A DNA stretch of 37,693 nt from IMG/VR virus record IMGVR_UViG_3300032954_000046, positions 1 through 37,693 of that record; one strand, written 5' to 3'. Below the pieces are notes generated by a model. The model ran no database searches. It worked only from the letters and a program-made list of their open reading frames with translations, and was not told the DNA's origin. This DNA is from a virus. This document shows positions 23,689 through 31,534 of this stretch, one piece after another; positions within the stretch are counted from its first letter, which is position 1, and each line of letters begins with the position of its first letter. The translations under genes and the position numbers were made by a program.

Positions 23689-24563
23689 GACGCCTCCGGA
23701 ACAGCGTTGATCGGCCGGCCGAGATCGTCGATCGGGTAGAGCAGCTGGGCGCGACGCTCGTAGTCATCAGCCGTCTTCGCCATTCCCTGCTCGCGGTATT
23801 TCTTCGCACAGGCGCGGAGAAGCGCTGCTTCCATGGACGGCGATTGGCGCTTGCGAACGACCTCCTTCGGCTTTTCGTCAGCCGGGCGCGACAGCACCAT
23901 CTGCTGCGTCTGCACGTTCACCGGTGCGCGGTTTTCGAGGCCGGCCAGCTCGTTCTCGTAGACCTGAGCACGTTCGTACAGACCGAGGCTCAGCATCCGC
24001 TCACGACGCATGCGTGCGCTCTCGACCGGCGTGAACTCTGGCCATGCGCGACGCACGGGCGCTGGCAAAGCCTTTGGCTTTTCCGGCTCAGCGATCTTAA
24101 GCATCTCGCGGACGCGCTTCAGTTCGGTCAGGCGCTTGTTGAGAACAGGTTGAACGAACGCCCGGAATTCACCAGGTGTAGGCACGAACTTGAACGGCTT
24201 GGCGGTCTTCGCGCAGGTCTCGAACGCCTCCCGCAGAAGGTCGTGGGGCAGGTCTTTCAACCCATCCACCCAAGATTCGTGGCGCAACGAGGCGGCGACG
24301 TCACTCAGCTTTCCAGCCGTCGTGTACGTGATCAGTACCTTCGACACCACGTAGTCGATCGCATCTTCGTCCGCGGGAACTACTTGCGCCTCGAGCGACA
24401 CGAGTGCGGAACGGAGAAGCGGTTCGGGCGGCAGCTGCGCGGGCGGCTGCCAGGGGACGTCAGGATGAGCCAGCCACACCGTGTCGGCGAGCGCGCGCTT
24501 CACGGGCTCCGGCAAGGACCGTGTCGTTGCCGGCAGCTGACCCTTGGTGACGAGAGGGGGCAT
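23685..24563 (-). CDS. Replication-region protein, possible helicase loader
   Basis: 292 residues, ATG at 24563, beginning 104 bases inside the end of the initiator-like gene. After a Pro-rich N-terminus, residues about 65-150 contain YVVSKVLITYT, then LKDLPHDLLREAFETC and FKFVPTPGEFRAFV. The combination of an LxxLPxDLLxEA helix followed by F-x-PTPGEF is a pattern I associate with lambda P-like helicase loaders and related phage replication proteins. The C-terminal third is charged helix. It directly follows the initiator-like gene, as P follows O. The assignment is an inference, not a motif match to a solved family. Confidence 0.5.
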   Translation of the reverse strand: MPPLVTKGQLPATTRSLPEPVKRALADTVWLAHPDVPWQPPAQLPPEPLLRSALVSLEAQVVPADEDAIDYVVSKVLITYTTAGKLSDVAASLRHESWVDGLKDLPHDLLREAFETCAKTAKPFKFVPTPGEFRAFVQPVLNKRLTELKRVREMLKIAEPEKPKALPAPVRRAWPEFTPVESARMRRERMLSLGLYERAQVYENELAGLENRAPVNVQTQQMVLSRPADEKPKEVVRKRQSPSMEAALLRACAKKYREQGMAKTADDYERRAQLLYPIDDLGRPINAVPEAS

Positions 24564-25641
24564 CGTCTTCGGGTCTTTCCATCAAGTTGGTGAAGAATTT
24601 TTCACGGACCAGCGTGTCCAGGTTGAACCGCCAGTCTTCGTGACCGGGCGAGCGCGGGAGTTCCCCGCGCAGCCATCGGCTTCTCGAAGCTTTGTCGAGA
24701 GCCAGTTTCCAGCCTTCGAGGCCCTGGGCGTTCGTACCGCCAAGCTCGTTCAATCTCGCGCGGATGGCCTTGCGACGATGGCCGATCTTCTGCACTAGCG
24801 GCCATTCGGTGCGGCCGAGCTCGCGGTTCACGCGTTCGGCGGTCTCGTTCCAGAGGCCCACGGCCTTCGCTTCCCATGACCGGTCGATCCTGAGCGGCGG
24901 ATCGAGATCTTCTTCCAGGAGATCTGGCTGCCGATTTCCCGGGCTGGTCGGCGGCGCGCCAGCGGCGCCGGTCGATGTCGAATTCGACGTCGGCTCCGTA
25001 CCCTTCACAGAGGATGTTTCTACAAAGGGAATAGAAGCATTGGAGTCTTGAAGCATGAAGAAGGCTAAGTTTTGCTTGCCGTCGTTTGCTTCGGTTTGCT
25101 TGCTGAAGTCGACGGCTTCAGTTGGATTTATCGAGCCATTTCCGTCACTTACCTCCGAGGTTCCGAATTCTCCGTTTGCTTGGTCGTTGCTGCCTGAATT
25201 TGCTTCCTGTTTGCTTGAGGTTTGCTTGCGGGCCTTCTTGGCGTCAGCACCCTGTTTTCCGGCCCGTGAACGCACTTCCGAGATGTGCTGGCGCTCCTCG
25301 CTCTCGCGCACCATGCGACGGTTTACGAGGCGGCCTGCGGCGTCCACGGAAGCGGTTTTCGAGGTGACCAGCTCGGTCAGCATGGCCAGGAAATTGGCCG
25401 CCACGACCTTCACGATCTCCGGGTCGCCGCCGCCTGCCATCTTCGCCAGCACGACCGGCAGGTCCCGGTCCCAGATGCAGGGATGGTCGCCGATGATCAC
25501 CACACCGTACTCGCGCGAGCGTGCCGCGATCGGCAGCAGCTTGCAGGCCCACAGGCCCTTGGCCGCCCACGAACACGTCTTCAGCTCGCCGTCGTTCTCG
25601 AGGTCGTTCCAGAAGACCAGCGATGAGGGGTTCTTGTTCAT
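24460..25641 (-). CDS. Phage replication initiator-like protein (O / replisome organiser type)
   Basis: 393 residues from ATG at 25641, overlapping the methyltransferase stop (ATGA). N-terminal domain (about 1-110): SSLVFWNDLENDGELKTCSW, WACKLLPIAARSREYGVVIIG, a replisome-organiser-like winged helix region. A long low-complexity linker (about 135-240), rich in Ser, Asn, Gln and Glu, is encoded by the DNA repeat cluster at 25071-25227. The C-terminal domain (about 260-370) has the pattern W-x4-LWNETAERV, RRKAIRARLNEL, GWKLALDKASRSRWLRG and DWRFNLDTLV, typical of phage replication proteins that bind helicase loader. Together with the repeats this resembles lambda O, which carries its origin inside its own gene. 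Confidence 0.75.
   Translation of the reverse strand: MNKNPSSLVFWNDLENDGELKTCSWAAKGLWACKLLPIAARSREYGVVIIGDHPCIWDRDLPVVLAKMAGGGDPEIVKVVAANFLAMLTELVTSKTASVDAAGRLVNRRMVRESEERQHISEVRSRAGKQGADAKKARKQTSSKQEANSGSNDQANGEFGTSEVSDGNGSINPTEAVDFSKQTEANDGKQNLAFFMLQDSNASIPFVETSSVKGTEPTSNSTSTGAAGAPPTSPGNRQPDLLEEDLDPPLRIDRSWEAKAVGLWNETAERVNRELGRTEWPLVQKIGHRRKAIRARLNELGGTNAQGLEGWKLALDKASRSRWLRGELPRSPGHEDWRFNLDTLVREKFFTNLMERPEDDAPSRHQGSAAGNDTVLAGAREARARRHGVAGSS
25071..25227 (-). repeat. Seven AAGCAAA iteron-like repeats, candidate replication origin
   Basis: Minus-strand AAGCAAA occurs at 25221-25227, 25210-25216, 25199-25205, 25175-25181, 25095-25101, 25085-25091 and 25071-25077. The extended consensus is (C/G)AAGCAAAC. 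The first three start exactly 11 bases apart. The copies fall in all three reading frames of the gene (AAG CAA, A AGC AAA, GAA GCA AAC), so the repeat is not a by-product of a repeated peptide. The stretch is visibly less GC-rich than its surroundings. In lambda the initiator O binds iterons inside its own gene; the same arrangement is proposed here. Confidence 0.7.
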
Positions 25642-26399
25642 CGCGACAGTCTCTCCGGCCGGATGAGGTAGTTGTCGGTGGCGGCGCCGGTGAAACCCCG
25701 CTCCCAGATGAACCAGGCGTAATCGACCTTGCCGCCGGTCGCCTCGATCTTGCCGGTCGTCAACAAGGATCCCGGCGGCATACTCGGCCGGCTCATCAGC
25801 CAATGCGTGCGCGAATGGCACGTGTTCTTGAAGAGATCGTAGCGGCCGTTGCTTGACTTGAACTTGTTCGGCAGGAGCGCTGCGACCTTGCGTTTCGCCA
25901 CGGTCAGCGCGTACCGGATGAAGACCTCGGCGATGCCCTTCTGATAGCTGTAGGGCGGATTCATGATGATGTTGTCGCATTCGCCGACAGGATGGCGCTC
26001 GTCGAGAAAGCCCATGATCTCGAACGGGAAGTCGGCGACCAAGACGTCGCGCCGATTGGCGATGTCGAAGCCTCGGACGTCGAAACCGCGCTCCATCGCG
26101 GCTTTCAGGATCATGCCGCGACCGCAGCAGGGATCTACGATGTTTCCCTTGAATTCTTCGGCATCGAACAGCAGGTCGGTGACCCACTGTTCCTCGCAGT
26201 AAAAGTCCAGCGGTTCCGGCGTGTAGCCGACGGTGGCGTTCTTCTCGGCCGCCAAGGCGTCGCGCAGCGCATCGAGTGCCGCCGGCAGGTCGGCGACGGC
26301 GCAGCCCAGAAGGTGCTCGGCCGCGGCGCGCAGTTGGGCGACCGACGTCTTGCCACCGCGCTTCGCGCCGCCGGCGCCGAGGCTGCGAGTGTCGCCCAT
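25638..26399 (-). CDS. DNA N6-adenine methyltransferase
   Basis: 253 residues. The ATG at 26399 overlaps the stop of the preceding small gene. The S-adenosylmethionine pocket is motif I DPCCGRGMI (89-97) with D112 in FDIANRR. The catalytic motif IV is NPPYS (147-151). Motif order I then IV with NPPY indicates an N6-adenine or N4-cytosine amino methyltransferase, adenine being more likely. The N-terminal 60 residues are helical and may be a specificity or dimer region. Part of the dense modification gene cluster; a restriction partner is not seen. Confidence 0.88.
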   Translation of the reverse strand: MGDTRSLGAGGAKRGGKTSVAQLRAAAEHLLGCAVADLPAALDALRDALAAEKNATVGYTPEPLDFYCEEQWVTDLLFDAEEFKGNIVDPCCGRGMILKAAMERGFDVRGFDIANRRDVLVADFPFEIMGFLDERHPVGECDNIIMNPPYSYQKGIAEVFIRYALTVAKRKVAALLPNKFKSSNGRYDLFKNTCHSRTHWLMSRPSMPPGSLLTTGKIEATGGKVDYAWFIWERGFTGAATDNYLIRPERLSR

Positions 26400-26572
26400 C
26401 AGGCAGGATCCTTCTCGGCCATGATCTTGACGATGGCCTCCATGTCTTCGTCCATGCTCTCCAGTTGTGCGCCAAAGGCCTCGACGTTGTGGATATGGTC
26501 TTGAGCGCCCATCGCCGTATTGGAGATCGAGCGAAGTCTCTTCAGGATGCGGTCCTTCTGATCGGCGTCCAT
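26399..26572 (-). CDS. 57-residue early protein
   Basis: A short gene between two methyltransferase-region genes. It starts at ATG 26572 (overlapping the upstream stop, TGATG), with GGGGGAG 6 bases upstream, and its TGA overlaps the methyltransferase start. The product opens MDADQKDRILKRLRSI and is mostly amphipathic helix with an acidic middle (SMDEDMEAIVKIMAEK). It is probably a small DNA-interacting or adaptor protein; nothing more specific can be said. Confidence 0.6.
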   Translation of the reverse strand: MDADQKDRILKRLRSISNTAMGAQDHIHNVEAFGAQLESMDEDMEAIVKIMAEKDPA

Positions 26573-26856
26573 CACGACTCCCCCGCCCAGTACTCGAGAT
26601 CGTCGTGCAGTTCGGCGAGCTCGCGCGTCCGTCGCGCCGATGCCCCGAACTGGATCAAGGCCTTGTCCAGGGCGATGTTGGCCTGCACGACGACCCGGAG
26701 TTGAACGACCATTTGCGGGAGGGCGAACTCAATCCGCGTCGTATCGAGCGTAACGGTCCTGGCCTTGCTCAGAACAAGAACAAGCGGCTGTCGCGGCACC
26801 GTCGTAGCTATGACGGCTAGAGGCATCGCAAACATCGATCGACGGCCGAGGTTCAT
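26572..26856 (-). CDS. Small early protein of unknown function
   Basis: 94 residues from ATG at 26856 in an ATGA overlap with the upstream membrane-protein gene. The frame is open upstream but only as shadow. Sequence: MNLGRRSMFAMPLAVIATTV, a basic-hydrophobic N-terminus, then RIEFALPQMVVQLRVVVQANIALDKALI and a charged C-terminal helix ending DDLEYWAGES. No family recognised. Confidence 0.55.
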   Translation of the reverse strand: MNLGRRSMFAMPLAVIATTVPRQPLVLVLSKARTVTLDTTRIEFALPQMVVQLRVVVQANIALDKALIQFGASARRTRELAELHDDLEYWAGES

Positions 26857-27095
26857 TTGGTGCCTTGGTTCAAGCGGCTGAGGTGCCATTCGTCGAGCAC
26901 GATCAGGATGAGGAACATCAACCCGATACAGACGACGCCAGCCCATCCGCTGAGGAGGAAGATCGCGCGGCACTCCTCGTTGGTGAGGTCACGCACGTAG
27001 CCGATGGTTGCCAGCACGTGCCAGGGCAACGCGATGAGAAATAGGCCGCCGAGTGCCGCCCCGACGAAGACGAAGATCAGAAGGACGATGATCAT
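26853..27095 (-). CDS. Small two-helix membrane protein
   Basis: 80 residues, ATG at 27095 overlapping the radical SAM stop (ATGA). Two hydrophobic segments are obvious: residues about 1-24 (MIIVLLIFVFVGAALGGLFL) and about 45-68 (FLLSGWAGVVCIGLMFLILIVL), with a charged turn between. The size and topology are holin-like, but its place inside the replication operon argues against lysis. It might act in superinfection control or membrane-bound replication. Function inferred only. Confidence 0.65.
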   Translation of the reverse strand: MIIVLLIFVFVGAALGGLFLIALPWHVLATIGYVRDLTNEECRAIFLLSGWAGVVCIGLMFLILIVLDEWHLSRLNQGTK

Positions 27096-27922
27096 GCCGC
27101 TTCCTTCGCGTGGATGATTGCCGGCCGGGCCCAACGACGCTGGAAAGCGCGCCAGGCGACGTCCGGCGCATACTTCATTTGGGACGGCGTCTCGGGGCGC
27201 CACAGCATGGCCATGGGCGTGAAGCCCAATCCAAGGACCTGGCGGAGGCGAAGATCGGCGGCGTCGAATGTGTCTTTCGGGAAGCCGATCAGGACGTAGC
27301 AGCGCAGACGGTGCGACTGCGGCGTGAAACCCGCCTCCAAAAGGCGTCGCGCGGCCGATGCGAGGGTTTCGAATTCGTCGCCGGGGTCGTAGGCGAAGAA
27401 GCAGTTGGGCCGCGGCTTCAGCGAGGCCAGAAGATCGACCTGGTAATCCTGGAGCGCCAACGCCTCGAGGCCACCCGTGAATTCGACCCGCCTGCCCTGC
27501 CGGCGCAGCATCGCGAACACGCGCTCGACATGCTCTCGCGGGCACGCGAGCAGATTGTCATCGAGGATGTTCCACCCTTCATGGATCGGCAGCAGGTTCG
27601 GCTCGGGCCACTTCTTCCACACGCCGCAGAACCAACAACGCCGCGGGCAGCCGCGTGACGTGACGGTATAGCCGGGGCGGATGTAGCGGCCCGGGATGAA
27701 TTCGAGCGAGCGATCGCCGTACGCGACGCCGCCAACCTTGACCGGCGCGACGTACTTCCATTGCTCCGCCAGCAGCTCGGCCGCGGGCTTGTCGTACGTG
27801 AAAGTGACGGAGATGTGCACCTCGTCCGCCTCGTCAAGCAGATCAGGCGGTCCGAAGCGGGCGAGTTCGTCATCCGGCGTCGCCTTGGTCTTTCGGGGGA
27901 AGACGCGGATCAGGCGACTCAT
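27092..27922 (-). CDS. Radical SAM protein
   Basis: 276 residues. The [4Fe-4S] motif CPRRCWFC has C92, C96 and C99, the CxxxCxxC signature of radical S-adenosylmethionine enzymes, preceded by YTVTSRG. Further features fit the barrel: VEFTGGLEALAL, SHRLRCYVLIGF (strand) and an N-terminal domain with DEVHISVTFTYDK. Substrate is not evident. In phages such enzymes occur beside DNA or tRNA modification genes, and here it lies between a helicase-methyltransferase and an adenine methyltransferase. Catalytic activity is inferred from the motif. Confidence 0.82.
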   Translation of the reverse strand: MSRLIRVFPRKTKATPDDELARFGPPDLLDEADEVHISVTFTYDKPAAELLAEQWKYVAPVKVGGVAYGDRSLEFIPGRYIRPGYTVTSRGCPRRCWFCGVWKKWPEPNLLPIHEGWNILDDNLLACPREHVERVFAMLRRQGRRVEFTGGLEALALQDYQVDLLASLKPRPNCFFAYDPGDEFETLASAARRLLEAGFTPQSHRLRCYVLIGFPKDTFDAADLRLRQVLGLGFTPMAMLWRPETPSQMKYAPDVAWRAFQRRWARPAIIHAKEAA

Positions 27923-28254
27923 GCGCGCGCCTCTTCCCGCGGCCGCATATCAAGCGTCGCAACCGGATTGCCCAGCACGTCGAAAGCCTGTCCGAACCCG
28001 GGTGGAAGCAATGCGCTTTCGACGATCTTGATACCTCTCCAAGTCGGCGCCTCAAGACCACGGGGCACAAGACTGCGGATAGCCCGAAAAACGTCGGGCG
28101 CGACCTTTATCGTCGTCCACGCTTGGGCTTCGCCCAAAGCCTCGCGCGACAAATCCTTCAGACGCGATAGCGTGATGTCCTTGGGCAATTCCCCAGGCTC
28201 CGCTGTCGTGCCGAACAGAAAGAGATTGCCGAACTCGCGCGCGGAAACGCTCAT
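27919..28254 (-). CDS. Unknown protein upstream of the radical SAM gene
   Basis: 111 residues, overlapping both neighbours by 4 bases. Sequence begins MSVSAREFGNLFLFGTTAEP and continues LSRLKDLSREALGEAQAWTTIKVAP, ending with an Arg/Glu-rich tail. Compact mixed alpha/beta and no cysteines. It may partner the radical SAM protein because of the tight coupling, but no motif identifies it. Confidence 0.55.
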   Translation of the reverse strand: MSVSAREFGNLFLFGTTAEPGELPKDITLSRLKDLSREALGEAQAWTTIKVAPDVFRAIRSLVPRGLEAPTWRGIKIVESALLPPGFGQAFDVLGNPVATLDMRPREEARA

Positions 28255-28544
28255 GCGGCCTCCTTGTCGTCGTCGGGGACGCCGAAGAGATCGGGGACCG
28301 ACATCTCACGCTCGGTCGCGCACGCGTAGTGCACGGCGTCGGGGAAGCTCTGCTCGTTGAGCTCGACGCCGGCGCCGCGGCGACCCTTCTTGAGAGCGCT
28401 GACGACGGTGCTGCCGATGCCCAGGAACGGATCGAACACCAGGTCTCCAGGGTTCGAATAGAGATCGATCAGCCGATCGACGATATCGAGCTGGAATGGG
28501 CAAATGTGCAGCTCGACCCGCCGACGCGCCTGCTCGGAATTGAG
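28251..28544 (-). pseudogene. Helicase-methyltransferase, C-terminal fragment after frameshift
   Basis: Open frame without a usable start that continues the methyltransferase domain of the upstream gene. It reads LNSEQARRR, LHICPFQLDIVDRLIDLYSN and GDLVFDPFLGIGST, then RRGAGVELNEQSFPDAVHYA. The DPFLGIGST block is the S-adenosylmethionine motif I that the upstream 774-residue frame lacks. A GTG at 28439 could in theory restart translation and give a 62-residue piece, but that piece alone has no plausible function. Rejoining needs one extra base near 28541-28550. Confidence 0.75.
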
Positions 28545-30793
28545 ACGAGCGGATCGTCAGAACCGGGTGCCAGCGCCATGAAGGTGCGTGGCAGAGCGCC
28601 CGGCCGGCGCGCCTCGATGTCCTCGCCCAGTTTCACATGCGCTTCGTAGTCGTAGGGCTTGGAATGCAGCGTCCATTGGGGGAAGTACGAGGCGAGCTTG
28701 CCCGGCCCGAGCGCGATCAGCTCATCGGTGGTCAGCAGCCGGTTGCCGCTCGATCGCCAGAAGGCATGCGCATCGATCTGCCAGCGGGCGAGAGAGTACT
28801 TCGCCGGATCCTTGGTGACCGGATCGTCGGCGTAGCCGCGGCTCTTGTCGGTCTGCGGCTTGCGCATCAGGAGGACGTATTCGGAGGAGCCGACGCCCTT
28901 GGTCGTGCTGTCCTTGCGCAGCTCCTTGTACGTCAGCCGATTCGTGGCGTTGTTCTCGCGCACGACGTCGGTCACGACGGTGATCATGCCCATGAACTGG
29001 AAGCCGTGCTTCTGGTAGTGGAGGATCGCCTCGGCATGGAAGGGGCTCACCGTCGGCACGCCCTCGCCGGTCACGTTGCCGAACATGATGCGGTCCTTGA
29101 CGTGGATGCACATGCGTCGGCCGGGCTGCAGCACGCGGAAGAGCTCCGGCGTCAGGTAATCCATCTGCTGCCAGAAGGCCGGCCGGCTCGAGCAGTGCCC
29201 GAAGTCGCTGTAGTTGGCGACATATTCGTATTGGCCCTCGAACGGTATCGACGTCACGATCAGGCCGACGCTATTCGAGGGGATGTTCGGCATCTCTTCG
29301 ACATTGTCGTTCAACACGACGCGCCAGGTGTTGCCCGAAACCTCCTTGCGCTTCACGCCGATGCCACGCCGCAGCCGGCTGAGCGCGGCCTCATGGTCCA
29401 GCCCATGCTCACGGATGATCGCCGCCATCTTGGCGCGCATCTCGTCATGCTCGCGCCATTTGCGCTTCAGCTCGTCGACGACGGGCGCCTCGGCTTCCGA
29501 GTGCACGATGTGGATCTCGACCTCGCGCGTCTGGCCGAAGCGGACTTCCCGGTGCCACGCCTGGATGAAGTCGTGGAACTGATAGCCTACGCCCACGAAG
29601 CCCATCAGGTGCGCCTGCTGGAGGTTCGTGCCGGCGCCGTACATCGAGGGCTTCGACAGGAAGTCGAGGGTTTCACGCTTCTTCCAGCGATTGAGCTCGA
29701 TCTCCCGATCTTCGATGTCCTGCGAACCCGTCAATGACGTGACGGTGCGGCCCATTCCGGCCAGGCCACGCTCGATCGCCGTCTGTTCGTCGTTCAGGTC
29801 TGCCCAGAGCACCCATTGAGCTGCAGGATCCTTGGCGCCGGCGACGATCGACAGGAGGCGGTCGACACGCGTCGCGAGGCTCGATCGCTTCTCCCGCGCC
29901 GCGGCCTGGACGCCCGACGCCGGGTCCGCCAGCAAAAGGCCCTGGCCGTCCTGGTCTGCGCCGGCCGCGGCGTGATCGGACGGCACCGCGTGCCAGTGCA
30001 CGGAGTACTTCGGCAGTTCGTAGCCTTCATCGGAATAGCCCAGGTCCGACGGCTTCTGCAGGAAGACCGCCCAGGAGTGCACCCAGAGCCAGAATTCGTC
30101 CTCTTTGTGCGGATAAAGCGTGAGGTCGTTGGCCTTCTCGCTGTTGCGCTGGAACCAGCGTGTCAGCGCCTCGCCGCTATCCATGATGCCCAGGAAGGCG
30201 GCGTAATGGATCAGCTCCTTCAGGCGATTGGGAGCTGGCGTGGCTGTGGCCACGAACCGGTAAAGCACCTTCTCGAACTTCGGAAGGAAGGTTTGGTAGG
30301 TGAGCGAGCCAAAATCGCGGAGCGCTGCGGCTTCGTCGAGCGAGGCCGCCACGAACAGCGCGGGATCGATCTTGCCATCCCGGACGGTCTCGTAGTTGGT
30401 GAGATAGACCGGATGTGGACCGCTCTGGTCACCCGATTCGATCTCGCCGGGACCGCGGATGAACTTCAGCCGGACAGAGAACTTGCCTTTGAAGTACCTC
30501 GCGGCATCGTCGAAGAATTCCTGCCGGACGCCCAGCGGTAGGACGATCAGCGTCGGGGCGCTCGTCACAAGCGAGATGATCCGCATCAACTCGATCTGCA
30601 GCGTCGTCTTGTGCAAGCCGAAGTCCAGGAATAGACCGCGGCGACCGCCCTTCAGCGCCCACGGCACAAGGCCCTTCACGTGCGGCTTCAGACGCGGGTT
30701 CACGATCTTGCGGTCGACCTCGAAGCCGCTCACCGACTGGAAGGCGAACTTGCTCTCGAGGAAGGCTTGGTATGTTCGCCCGATGGCGGTCAC
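28469..30793 (-). CDS. Helicase-like / DNA methyltransferase fusion (frameshifted at its 3' end)
   Basis: 774 residues as read; the true protein would be about 850. N-terminal SNF2/DEAD-like part: LFLDFGLHKTTLQIE (about 54-68), a phosphate-binding loop with His in place of a Gly, LIVLPLGVRQEF, VYLTNYETVRDGK, RFVATATPAPNRL (motif III-like) and GFVGVGYQFHDFIQAWHREVRFGQT (motif VI-like). C-terminal methyltransferase part: VTSIPFEGQYEYVANYSDFGH near 512-532, the motif IV variant of this phage family, and ACIHVKDR-like MCIHVKDR. It would translocate on DNA and methylate an amino group. The last 22 residues are out of frame. Confidence 0.82.
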   Translation of the reverse strand: MTAIGRTYQAFLESKFAFQSVSGFEVDRKIVNPRLKPHVKGLVPWALKGGRRGLFLDFGLHKTTLQIELMRIISLVTSAPTLIVLPLGVRQEFFDDAARYFKGKFSVRLKFIRGPGEIESGDQSGPHPVYLTNYETVRDGKIDPALFVAASLDEAAALRDFGSLTYQTFLPKFEKVLYRFVATATPAPNRLKELIHYAAFLGIMDSGEALTRWFQRNSEKANDLTLYPHKEDEFWLWVHSWAVFLQKPSDLGYSDEGYELPKYSVHWHAVPSDHAAAGADQDGQGLLLADPASGVQAAAREKRSSLATRVDRLLSIVAGAKDPAAQWVLWADLNDEQTAIERGLAGMGRTVTSLTGSQDIEDREIELNRWKKRETLDFLSKPSMYGAGTNLQQAHLMGFVGVGYQFHDFIQAWHREVRFGQTREVEIHIVHSEAEAPVVDELKRKWREHDEMRAKMAAIIREHGLDHEAALSRLRRGIGVKRKEVSGNTWRVVLNDNVEEMPNIPSNSVGLIVTSIPFEGQYEYVANYSDFGHCSSRPAFWQQMDYLTPELFRVLQPGRRMCIHVKDRIMFGNVTGEGVPTVSPFHAEAILHYQKHGFQFMGMITVVTDVVRENNATNRLTYKELRKDSTTKGVGSSEYVLLMRKPQTDKSRGYADDPVTKDPAKYSLARWQIDAHAFWRSSGNRLLTTDELIALGPGKLASYFPQWTLHSKPYDYEAHVKLGEDIEARRPGALPRTFMALAPGSDDPLVSIPSRRVGGSSCTFAHSSSISSIG

Positions 30794-31143
30794 TTGGTAC
30801 CCCGCGCGGACTTCGAGACCGGCGCCTTGAGGCCCGCATAACTGCGGCAGATGCCGTAGAGCGACTTGCTGATCAGGACCGGGCCCGGCTGCTGCAGACG
30901 CGTCGCGACCCCGCGGACGATATTCGCGACCTGGACGGAGTGCGCGTCGTTCGTCTTGGAGCGTTCCCAGGCGCCGCGAAGCGCCCGCATCAGATCTGCC
31001 GCGGCGAGATCAGCGACGTGCACGCCGTTTTGAGCGAGGCCAGCTCCGCGGAGATGCGCCGCACTTGCGATGTTCTGCAGCTGGGCGTCCATCGGCGGAG
31101 CGCCGGCCGGCGGCCGATTGTTCACGTCGAAGGTGGCGGTCAT
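30790..31143 (-). CDS. Small early protein
   Basis: 117 residues, overlapping both neighbours (ATGA). Opens MTATFDVNNRPPAGAPPMDA, with alanine-rich helices ADLAAADLMRALRGAWERSK and VQVANIVRGVATRLQQ and a basic C-terminus. No cysteines, no membrane segment. It lies directly before the helicase-methyltransferase and may be an accessory, but nothing in the sequence shows that. Confidence 0.55.
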   Translation of the reverse strand: MTATFDVNNRPPAGAPPMDAQLQNIASAAHLRGAGLAQNGVHVADLAAADLMRALRGAWERSKTNDAHSVQVANIVRGVATRLQQPGPVLISKSLYGICRSYAGLKAPVSKSARGTK

Positions 31144-31349
31144 TCGACCACCTCGAGCTTTTCATGTGGGGGGTGGGCTTCTCCTGCCGGTCGACGCCAA
31201 CCCTCAGCCTGAGCGAGAAGCCAGACGTCGCTTTCGGTCTTCGCACCGCCCAGCCGGATAGCGACCACAGCGGGATAGATGCCGCTTTCGAAGTCGGCGC
31301 GGGCATGTTCGACGGTGTAGTCGACGATGGGCGTATGGCCGCGCGTCAT
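31140..31349 (-). CDS. Small early protein
   Basis: 69 residues, overlapping the next gene by ATGA. Contains HARADFESGIYPAVVAIRLGG and ESDVWLLAQAEGWRRP, a short helix-strand pattern with an acidic tail. Function not recognised. Confidence 0.5.
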   Translation of the reverse strand: MTRGHTPIVDYTVEHARADFESGIYPAVVAIRLGGAKTESDVWLLAQAEGWRRPAGEAHPPHEKLEVVE

Positions 31350-31534
31350 GCATCACTCCAGCCGAATAGATTGGAGCGCCTGGGATGGACGGCATTCGCG
31401 CGATTGCGAGTGTTCTTCGCCCATTGAAGGAGCGTGGCGGCGAACCAGTTGCCACGCCGGCGACGCGCTTCCGCGATCAGGACACGCGCGACGTGGCGCA
31501 GCGATTCGTGCTCGGGGCGACGCGTTGCCATCAT
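31346..31534 (-). CDS. Small basic early protein
   Basis: 62 residues with strong positive charge: MMATRRPEHESLRHVARVLI, EARRRRGNWFAATLLQWAKN and a final RRSNLFGW. Two ATGs in tandem (31534, 31531) overlap the upstream stop. The charge and helices suggest nucleic-acid binding. Function not recognised. Confidence 0.5.
   Translation of the reverse strand: MMATRRPEHESLRHVARVLIAEARRRRGNWFAATLLQWAKNTRNRANAVHPRRSNLFGWSDA

Noticed and set aside
25071-25227. Protein-level tandem repeat as the reason for the AAGCAAA copies
   Set aside because: The copies occur in three different reading frames and encode Lys-Gln, Ser-Lys and Ala-Asn in turn, so a peptide repeat is not the cause.
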